DNA of 12,056 nucleotides from CAYYJM01 sp964471755. Its GTDB lineage: Bacteria; Planctomycetota; Planctomycetia; Gemmatales; Gemmataceae. The first letter of the stretch is position 1. Every line of letters starts with the position of its first letter. Positions 6,551 through 12,056 of this stretch are shown one piece after another. The stretch covers positions 1-12,056 of the forward strand of contig CAYYJM010000200.1 of NCBI GenBank assembly GCA_964471755.1. Direction: 5' to 3'. The notes beneath the pieces were generated by a model, which saw nothing but the letters and a program-made list of their open reading frames with translations, had not been told where the DNA came from and made no database searches. The position numbers and the translations under genes are program-made.

Positions 6551-7948
6551 ATGATGACAACCGACCTCGGCGCGTGCGAGTGGTTCGTCTGGGATCTGCG
6601 GCGGAGTAACCTGATCGACCGCGGCCACCTCGACCAGATCATTGGGGAATTCCTCGGCAAGCACCCCAACGCCGAGCCACCGGCGCTGGCCGAATTCCTG
6701 GTCGCCCAGGGAATTCTGACGCCCTTCCAGGCCGAACGCCTGCTCCAGGGCAAGACCCAGGGCTTCGTCCTGGGGCCGTTCACCCTCATGGACTCGCTCG
6801 GCTCCGGCAGCATGGGCACGGTCTACAAGGCCCAGAACAAGAACGACAACGGCTGGTACGCGGTCAAGGTGCTGCCGCGCCGCAGCATGTGGAACGTGCG
6901 CATCGCCCGTCGCAAGGTTCGCGCCTTCGAGCAGGCCCAGCATCCGGCCGTCGTGCCGTTCGTGGACGTCGGCACCTCCGGCGGCATGCACTACCTGGCC
7001 TGGCCGCTCATCGATGGCACACCGCTGGACAAACACATCGAGCAGAACGGCCCGATGCCGGCCACGCAGGCGGCGCTGATCGCCTTGCAGACGGCCGAGG
7101 GCCTTGATCTGGTCCACCAGCAGCACCTCTTCCACGGCCTGCTCAAGCCATCGAACCTGATGCTCGGTTCCGATGGCCATGTCAAGATCCTCGACTTCGG
7201 CATCGGCTGTCTGCTGGCCGAGACGGAGGGCGAATCGCTGGTCGATACGATGTCCACGGCCAACTCGGTCAACAGTGGCCTGGACTGTGCCAGCCCCGAG
7301 AGCATCATGGACCCGAACAACCTGACGGCGGTCGGCGACCAGTACAGTCTCGGCTGCGTCCTCTACTACCTGCTCGGCGGACGCTATCCGTTCCCCGAGG
7401 GGACGGCCGTCGAGAAGATGATGGCCCATCAGCACAAACAGCCGACGCCGCTGCGCAACCTCGCTCCCGATACGCCGGAGGAGTTGATCAAGATCGTCGA
7501 GAAGTTGATGGAGAAGGAGCCGGCCAATCGCTTCGCCAGTTGCGCCGAGTTGATCGAGGTTTTGCGTCCGCTGACCTCGGGCGTCGCGCCGACGCGCCAT
7601 CGCGTCCCGCAGCGCAACGCCGCGTCGCGTTCGCCGGCTCAGGGACCGGCCCAACAGCCGATTCGTCCGATCGCTCCGTCGAATCGTGAGGTTACCGAGC
7701 CGGAGCCGACGACCACGCCAGCGCAGAAGCATCCGGTCCAGAAGCCGGCACCGACCCCGCAGCGTCCGACCACCCCGGTCCAGCGGGCTCCGCTGCCGGT
7801 AGAACCCGATCCAGACACGTACGAGGAACTGCCGCCCGACGAAACGGCGCAGGCTCCGGCCCGGCCACCGCTGGGCACCCTGGGTCTGGTCCTGCTCGCC
7901 ATCCTGGCCGGCCTTCTGGCCTGGCTCGTCACCACCTTCTTGAAGTGA
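6551..7948 (+). CDS. PknB-like Ser/Thr kinase-fold protein, predicted pseudokinase
   Basis: A 465-residue protein. Residues 1-75 are a helical extension common in planctomycete kinases, including GILTPFQAERLLQGK. The kinase fold follows at about 76-340: glycine loop LGSGSMGTV (83-91), Lys106 in YAVKVL, DFG (215-217), ASPE (247-250) and Asp263 in DQYSLG. The catalytic loop reads HGLLKPSN (195-202), so Leu197 replaces the catalytic Asp and Gly196 the Arg of HRD; Lys199 and Asn202 remain. By spacing from His131-Pro132, the position of the alpha-C glutamate appears to be Lys122. It therefore probably binds nucleotide but transfers phosphate poorly or not at all (inference). A Pro/Thr/Gln-rich linker (about 345-440) leads to one membrane helix (about 441-463), so the kinase fold faces the cytoplasm with a C-terminal anchor. 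No extracellular sensor is present. It may act as a membrane-bound scaffold or allosteric regulator. Confidence 0.9.
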   Translation: MMTTDLGACEWFVWDLRRSNLIDRGHLDQIIGEFLGKHPNAEPPALAEFLVAQGILTPFQAERLLQGKTQGFVLGPFTLMDSLGSGSMGTVYKAQNKNDNGWYAVKVLPRRSMWNVRIARRKVRAFEQAQHPAVVPFVDVGTSGGMHYLAWPLIDGTPLDKHIEQNGPMPATQAALIALQTAEGLDLVHQQHLFHGLLKPSNLMLGSDGHVKILDFGIGCLLAETEGESLVDTMSTANSVNSGLDCASPESIMDPNNLTAVGDQYSLGCVLYYLLGGRYPFPEGTAVEKMMAHQHKQPTPLRNLAPDTPEELIKIVEKLMEKEPANRFASCAELIEVLRPLTSGVAPTRHRVPQRNAASRSPAQGPAQQPIRPIAPSNREVTEPEPTTTPAQKHPVQKPAPTPQRPTTPVQRAPLPVEPDPDTYEELPPDETAQAPARPPLGTLGLVLLAILAGLLAWLVTTFLK

Positions 7949-7957
7949 CGGACTCCT

Positions 7958-7998
7958 CGATGGATCGGCAGGCGGAGTCCTGCCGATCCGTCGTTTTT
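7958..7998 (+). terminator. Intrinsic terminator after the kinase-like gene
   Basis: An 11-base perfect stem (7962-7972 with 7979-7989) closes a 6-base loop. It extends outward by one G-U wobble and three more pairs to 15 pairs (7958-7972 with 7979-7993). TTTTT (7994-7998) follows immediately. It begins nine bases after the kinase-like stop. No T-run follows on the minus strand, so it should act mainly on the plus strand and protects the convergent WD40 gene from read-through. Confidence 0.88.
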
Positions 7999-8005
7999 GG
8001 CCGCG

Positions 8006-9001
8006 CTACTTCCGGGCCGTGGCGTCGTAGACGTGCAGTTTGCCATCACTACACGGCACGGCGAGGCGCTTGCCATCGGGATGCAGAGCCAGATCGCGAG
8101 CGTTGACCGGCAGCTTGAACGCGAACAGGTCCTGAGCCGAGTCCGGCTTCCAGAACCAGAGCATGCCGCCATTGCCACCCGCGGCGCTGATCAGGTGACC
8201 GTCCGGATGGCAGACGACGCCCCAGGCCGTGCCCTGGAACGCCTGCTTCGGCTTGAGCAACTGCTTGACCTTGGCCGTCTCCCAGTCGAACAGGACGACC
8301 AGCGGATTCCCGACGCCGGCGAAGGCGTTCGAGACGTTGGTGATGCCGGCACAGGCAAGGTACTTGCCGTCCGGCGTGAAGGCGATGGCGCGGATGCCGC
8401 CGATGTCGGCACCGAACGTCTTGTCGTACTTGTGCAGCACCTTCGCGTCCAGCTCGCGCTCGGCGGTCCCCTTCTCGACCTGCCAGACCTTGACGATGCC
8501 CTTCTGATCCGCCGAGACGAGGTACGGCTGGGTCGGATGGAAGGCCACGTTGTAGACGTGGCTCTCGTGTCCTTGCAGGGTGCGGATCGGTTTGCCGTCA
8601 GGCAGGGACCAGAGCTTGACCGTCCGGTCGTTGCCGCACGAGGCGAGCAGCGTCTCGCTCGGGTTGACGGCCAGGGAGCGAATCCAGCCGGTGTGGGCCT
8701 CGATCGTGTGGCTCGGCTTCGGCTCACTGGCGTCGAACGGCCAGAAGAGGATCTTGCCGGTGTAGTCGCCGGAGAGGAGCAGCTTTTGCTTCGCGTGGAA
8801 GGCCAGGCCGCGAAGCCAGGACTGGTGGCCCTTCAACTCGGTGTGCTTGCCATCGGCCAGGGTCCAGCGATGGATGACGCTGTCCTCGGCCGAGGCGAAG
8901 ACGAAGGTGCCCGTCGGGTCGAAGCGAGCGGCCAGGAGCGGGCTCGGCTGCTTGAACTCGCCGGCCGGCCGGATGTCGGCGGGCTTGAGGGTGACGTTCA
9001 C
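8006..9001 (-). CDS. Seven-bladed WD40-repeat protein
   Basis: A 331-residue protein made almost entirely of WD40 repeats. I count seven units, enough for one closed beta-propeller. The clearest blades are centred on GHQSWLRGLAFH, AHTGWIRSLAVNP with DRTVKLWSL, and GHESHVYNVAFHP with GIVKVWQV; the first and last blades are more divergent. There is no signal peptide or membrane helix, so it should be cytoplasmic and act as a protein-interaction platform. The start is a GTG at 8999-9001 that overlaps the DUF1501 stop as GTGA, with GGAG inside the end of the upstream gene as ribosome binding site; translation is probably coupled. The coupling to two exported proteins is odd for a cytosolic propeller, and export by an unrecognised route cannot be excluded. 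Specific partner and function are unknown. Confidence 0.9.
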   Translation of the reverse strand: MNVTLKPADIRPAGEFKQPSPLLAARFDPTGTFVFASAEDSVIHRWTLADGKHTELKGHQSWLRGLAFHAKQKLLLSGDYTGKILFWPFDASEPKPSHTIEAHTGWIRSLAVNPSETLLASCGNDRTVKLWSLPDGKPIRTLQGHESHVYNVAFHPTQPYLVSADQKGIVKVWQVEKGTAERELDAKVLHKYDKTFGADIGGIRAIAFTPDGKYLACAGITNVSNAFAGVGNPLVVLFDWETAKVKQLLKPKQAFQGTAWGVVCHPDGHLISAAGGNGGMLWFWKPDSAQDLFAFKLPVNARDLALHPDGKRLAVPCSDGKLHVYDATARK

Positions 9002-10287
9002 GCCAGGATCTCCGTGATCGCGTCGGCCTTCGGATCGGCCATCGGGATCGGCTGTTCGTGGATGTACCAGTTCTTCTTCGAGTCCAGACCCAGAGCCCGC
9101 AGGTAGGTGTGGAACAGATGGCCGGCGTTGACCATCCGATCGGTGACGGCCGTGCCAGTCGCGTTCGTCTTGCCGACGACCGCACCGCCCTTGATGCCGC
9201 AGCCGCCCAGGGCCACCGAGAAGGCCGTGCCCCAGTGATCGCGACCGAGATTGCGATTGATCCGTGGCGTCCGGCCCATCTCGCTCATGACGACGATGAG
9301 CGTCGAGTCGAGCATGCCGCGTTCCTGGAGATCGCTGATCAGCGTGGCGAACGGTCGATCGAACTCTCCGAGCTGCTCGATGTGGAAATCGAAGTTTTCA
9401 TGGTGCGTGTCGTAGTTGGAGTGCGTGACCTTGACGAAGGTCGCGCCGCCTTCGAGCAGACGCCGGGCCGTCAGGCAGTGTCGGCCGAAGTCGTGATTGC
9501 CGTAACGCTCACGCGAACTGACCGGCTCCTGATCGAGGTCGAAGAGATGCTTGCGAGCCATGAGCTGGGCGGCCTGATCGTACGAGCCGGTGTAGGCTTC
9601 CGTCTCGGCGGTGCGCCGCGCCGCGGCGAAGCGATCGTCGAGCCGACTGCGGAGCCCCTGACGCTGGCGTTCCGTCGCCGGGGTGACGCCGGACGGCAAG
9701 GCGATGTTGGCCGGGGCCTGACCGTCGCTCAGAGAGAGCGAGGCGAAGCGCGGACCGAGAAAGGCCGCGTCCTCCTTGTTCACGCCGCCGTTGCCCTTCG
9801 GCGTGACGTGGATGTAGCCAGGCAGCGGATTGTCCTCGGCGCGCAGGAGCTTCGCGCAGACCGAACCGAGGTGCGGATGCGGCATGGCCGGGGCCTTCTT
9901 CCAGCCGGTGTGCATGGCGTAGGCACCGTTGCCGTGATCGTTGATCGTGGTGTTGAGGCCACGGACCAGGGCCAGGTGATGCATCAGCTTCGCCGTGTGC
10001 GGCAGCAGCTCGCAGATGTGCGTGCCGGGAACGGACGTCGGAATTGCCTGGAAGGGACCACCGGTCGTGGTGCCGGGCTTCGGATCCCACGATTCGAGCT
10101 GACTGAGGCCGCCGGCAAGCCAGACGACCAGGACGCGCTTCTGCTGCTTGCTGAGTTCCTTCGCGGCGGTCGGCTGCACCAGCGAACCGAGGCCGAAGGC
10201 GCTGGCACCGACACCGAGCGCACCACCGAGGAAGCCACGCCGCGAGAGCGCATGCTCGACGGAACCACAGGCGGGGTTGCGTACCAT
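8998..10287 (-). CDS. DUF1501 protein, Tat-exported, alkaline-phosphatase/sulfatase-like fold
   Basis: A 429-residue member of DUF1501, a large planctomycete family distantly related to sulfatases and alkaline phosphatases; no reaction is established for most members. The N-terminus has a twin-arginine motif SRRGFLGG (15-22) followed by a Gly/Ala hydrophobic stretch to about residue 42, so it is probably exported folded. Conserved family blocks are VVWLAGGLSQLESWDPKP (54-71), HTGWKK (126-131), the NYDTHHENF block (291-299, usually WDTH), SEMGRTP (335-341) and GRDHWG (348-353). These His/Asp/Glu residues are candidate metal ligands. I chose ATG 10287 with GGAGA at 10297-10301. A GTG at 10335 would add 16 residues in front of the signal and overlap the upstream gene, with no ribosome binding site. 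It follows DUF1549/DUF1553 by 22 bases, the usual pairing. Confidence 0.93.
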   Translation of the reverse strand: MVRNPACGSVEHALSRRGFLGGALGVGASAFGLGSLVQPTAAKELSKQQKRVLVVWLAGGLSQLESWDPKPGTTTGGPFQAIPTSVPGTHICELLPHTAKLMHHLALVRGLNTTINDHGNGAYAMHTGWKKAPAMPHPHLGSVCAKLLRAEDNPLPGYIHVTPKGNGGVNKEDAAFLGPRFASLSLSDGQAPANIALPSGVTPATERQRQGLRSRLDDRFAAARRTAETEAYTGSYDQAAQLMARKHLFDLDQEPVSSRERYGNHDFGRHCLTARRLLEGGATFVKVTHSNYDTHHENFDFHIEQLGEFDRPFATLISDLQERGMLDSTLIVVMSEMGRTPRINRNLGRDHWGTAFSVALGGCGIKGGAVVGKTNATGTAVTDRMVNAGHLFHTYLRALGLDSKKNWYIHEQPIPMADPKADAITEILA

Positions 10288-10296
10288 GACGGAGAG

Positions 10297-10301
10297 TCTC
10301 C
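10297..10301 (-). promoter_or_regulatory. Ribosome binding site deciding the DUF1501 start
   Basis: GGAGA on the minus strand ends nine bases before the ATG at 10287 and lies in the 22-base gap after the DUF1549/DUF1553 stop. The alternative in-frame GTG at 10335 has no comparable site, so the shorter protein with the Tat motif at residues 15-22 is preferred. Confidence 0.5.
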
Positions 10302-10309
10302 GGCGAGGG

Positions 10310-11932
10310 TCAATGATTGAAGCGAAATTCAGCACTGGCGAGCAGGGCCCACACGAGGTCCTGGAGTGCCTGCGGTTTGTCCGATCGAGCGGCGAGAAAC
10401 TCGGTGACCAGTTTCGTCTCCTCGGCGGCGGGCCGGCGGGTGTAGACGCTCAGGTAGAGTTCCTCGGCCAGGGCTTCCGGCGTCGCGGCCCTGGCCAGTC
10501 GAACCGTCAGGTTGAGGCCGGCCGGAGCGAGCCAGCCCTTCAGTGTTGGGCCGTTGCCCAGGAAGAGGGCCTGCTCCGCCCGGGCGTCGAACGACTCGGC
10601 CTCACCCGGTTCGCTGGCGAACGCATTGGCGAACGGCGTGAGGACGGGGGCGATCCGGGCGTAAAGACTGGCCTCGGTCGCCTTCGCACCGAGGGCTAGC
10701 CGCTGGTTGGCGAGGTAGCCGGTCGCCTGCATCAGCGAACGGGTGAGCTGCTCTGGAGACAGCGGCTTGAGCTGGGCCGTGGCGAATCGGTCGGCCTCGA
10801 CTCCGGTTCCCTTCGCCGTCGGCAGGCTCGAACGCTGGTACGTCTCGCTCAGGGCGATTTCGCGGAGCAGGTAGCGCATGTCGAAGTGGTGCCCGGCGAT
10901 CTCGCTGGCCAGCAGGTCGAGCAACTCCGGGTGCGACGGCGGGTTGTAACTGTGATCGAGATCGAGCGGATCGATCAGACCGCGCCCCAGCAGGTGAGCC
11001 CAGAGGCGGTTGGCGATGTTTCGCGGGAAGGCGCGGATCTCGGCCGAGGCCAGGAGGGGGCCGAGCTGGCTTCGTCGGCGGTAGGTCGGCACCGCCCGTT
11101 CGGCCCCCTTGGCCGGCGGCGCGATGACGTACTCCTTGCCCTTCTCGACTGGCCTGTCCGCGACGACCTTGCCGCCGAAGAGACGCGGCTCACCAGTCAT
11201 CGTCTCCTTCTTGGGGTCGAAGACGCTCTGGAACGTCGTCACGCCGTCGGCCTTCTCGCTGAGGACGACGAGTTTCAGTTTCGGATCGTTGACCGTGGCG
11301 GTTCGGCCGAGGAAGGCGTAGATGCCGTAGTAGTGAGCCTGCTTGTAGTCCTCGACCTTCGGATGATCGTGGCACTGGGCGCACTGGAGGTTGACTCCGA
11401 GCAGGAGTCGGCCGATGTCGCGCGTCATCAGGTGCGGTTCGCCACGATCGATCAGGAAGCGGGCGGCTGGCCGGGTCTTCGGATCGGAGCCGTCGGCGGT
11501 CAGGATTTCGCGAACGAGAACGTCCCAGGGTTTGTTGGCCGCGAACGATTCGCGCAGGTAGTTCTGCCAGGTGGCGGCCGGCACGTTCTGCGTTTTGGCA
11601 CGTTCGAGCAGCATCACGTCGAAAACCGTGGCCATGTGCCGGGCGTGTTCGGGGCTGGCGAGCAGTTGATCGATGAGCTTCGTCCGCTTGTCGGCGGCCT
11701 GGTCGTCGAGAAAGGTCCGGGCCTCGTTGCTGGTCGGCAGGATGCCGATCAGGTCGAGGTAGACGCGCCGGAGAAACTCGGCGTCGTCGGCCCGAGGAGA
11801 TGCGACCGCAGTGAAGTTCGGCAGCCCCTTCGCGATCAGGGCGTCGATGCGCTGATGCAGCGGTTGCTCGGCGCGTACGGCACCGGTGAGCAGAAGAACG
11901 ACGAGGAGCGAGAGCAGACGCGAAGCCGTCAT
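10310..11932 (-). CDS. DUF1549/DUF1553 protein with CxxCH motif
   Basis: A 540-residue secreted or periplasmic protein. A Sec signal peptide spans residues 1-21, with probable cleavage after VRA (19-21). DUF1549 follows (about 24-210): EFLRRVYLDLIGILPT (52-67) and the motif CAQCHDHP (184-191), a possible single haem-binding or metal site (Cys184, Cys187, His188). DUF1553 covers about 285-538, with IANRLWAHLLGRGLIDP (306-322), YNPPSHPELLDLL (329-341) and ALLASAEFRFNH at the C-terminus. Many relatives carry an N-terminal planctomycete cytochrome C (PSC1) domain and are much longer; this one lacks it. The function of the family is not established; pairing with DUF1501 suggests a joint envelope process, perhaps on polysaccharides or redox substrates (inference). 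The start has AAAGGA at 11941-11946 with an 8-base spacer. It is the first gene of the three-gene minus-strand operon. Confidence 0.93.
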   Translation of the reverse strand: MTASRLLSLLVVLLLTGAVRAEQPLHQRIDALIAKGLPNFTAVASPRADDAEFLRRVYLDLIGILPTSNEARTFLDDQAADKRTKLIDQLLASPEHARHMATVFDVMLLERAKTQNVPAATWQNYLRESFAANKPWDVLVREILTADGSDPKTRPAARFLIDRGEPHLMTRDIGRLLLGVNLQCAQCHDHPKVEDYKQAHYYGIYAFLGRTATVNDPKLKLVVLSEKADGVTTFQSVFDPKKETMTGEPRLFGGKVVADRPVEKGKEYVIAPPAKGAERAVPTYRRRSQLGPLLASAEIRAFPRNIANRLWAHLLGRGLIDPLDLDHSYNPPSHPELLDLLASEIAGHHFDMRYLLREIALSETYQRSSLPTAKGTGVEADRFATAQLKPLSPEQLTRSLMQATGYLANQRLALGAKATEASLYARIAPVLTPFANAFASEPGEAESFDARAEQALFLGNGPTLKGWLAPAGLNLTVRLARAATPEALAEELYLSVYTRRPAAEETKLVTEFLAARSDKPQALQDLVWALLASAEFRFNH

Positions 11933-11951
11933 GGGGCTCGTCCTTTCGATT

Positions 11952-11964
11952 CAGGCAGGCAGGC
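11952..11964. repeat. Tandem CAGG tetranucleotide repeat in the operon leader
   Basis: Three full copies of CAGG plus one base lie about 20 bases upstream of the DUF1549/DUF1553 start codon, just before its ribosome binding site. With the G7 run at 11979-11985 it makes the leader rich in slippage-prone sequence. Confidence 0.7.
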
Positions 11965-11992
11965 GATCGTAGCGGACTGGGGGGGTCTATCC

Positions 11993-12020
11993 AGCGTAAA
12001 CGAACGGGGCAGGGAGTCAA
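11993..12020 (-). promoter_or_regulatory. Candidate sigma70-type promoter of the DUF1549-DUF1501-WD40 operon
   Basis: On the minus strand TTGACT (12015-12020, five of six matches) is followed after 16 bases by TACGCT (11993-11998), which keeps T1, A2 and T6 of the -10. The predicted transcript starts near 11986, right at the C7 run (G7 on the plus strand, 11979-11985), leaving a leader of about 54 bases. It is the best match in the 124 bases available upstream of the operon. Confidence 0.38.
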
Positions 12021-12056
12021 GCGAAAAACAGGGCGGTTGCCGAGGTGCGGTAGAAC

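Noticed and set aside
6524..7732. A 402-residue minus-strand open frame opposite the kinase-like gene
   Set aside because: It is antisense to a protein with clear kinase motifs and has no domain of its own.
7997..10320. Two long plus-strand open frames (369 and 420 residues) opposite the WD40 and DUF1501 genes
   Set aside because: They mirror genes with unmistakable domains on the minus strand. Their content is generic Arg/Gly/Val/Leu/Asp sequence without motifs, the usual shadow in GC-rich DNA.
1..12056. CRISPR arrays, tRNA or rRNA genes, transposases, toxin-antitoxin or phage-defence genes
   Set aside because: I looked for regular direct repeats, cloverleaf-type sequence and recognisable domains on both strands and found none.

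Overview
The window is GC-rich, densely coded DNA from a bacterium that is almost certainly a planctomycete, with a style that recalls Gemmataceae (inference). The clearest evidence is the minus-strand pair at the right end: a DUF1549/DUF1553 protein carrying a CxxCH motif, followed by a Tat-exported DUF1501 protein. This combination is amplified mainly in Planctomycetes and their relatives. A PknB-type kinase with the planctomycete-style N-terminal extension and a cytoplasmic WD40 protein fit the same picture. I see no phage, IS transposase, rRNA, tRNA or CRISPR.

Layout, left to right. Bases 1-202 hold no gene I can support, only possible promoter elements. Four plus-strand genes follow (203-3093): a 75-residue membrane-anchored coiled-coil protein, a very acidic 186-residue protein, an EamA-type (DMT) transporter and an HGSNAT-like membrane acyltransferase. 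The last three are joined by two 4-base start/stop overlaps, so they are probably one operon. Next comes a short intergenic space filled by a perfect 27-base inverted repeat whose arms each fold again, which looks like a REP/MITE-type dispersed element. A plus-strand ABC-2-type exporter ATPase follows with no permease beside it. It runs convergently, only 9 bases apart, into a minus-strand SEC-C/TPR protein of 703 residues.

A 283-base divergent intergenic region separates the SEC-C/TPR gene from a plus-strand PknB-like protein. That protein keeps the ATP-site lysine and DFG but reads HGL where the catalytic HRD should be, so it is probably a pseudokinase. It ends with a Pro-rich linker and a C-terminal membrane helix. 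A strong intrinsic terminator follows it.

The right third (8006-11932) is a minus-strand operon: DUF1549/DUF1553, then DUF1501, then a seven-bladed WD40 protein overlapping DUF1501 by 4 bases. The first two are predicted to be exported, the first by Sec and the second by Tat, while the WD40 protein has no signal peptide. Its leader contains a G7 run and a tandem CAGG repeat close to a candidate promoter.

The most unusual items are the predicted pseudokinase, the nested inverted repeat, the 11-residue repeat in the small coiled-coil protein, and the tight coupling of a cytosolic WD40 protein to an exported DUF1549/1501 pair.
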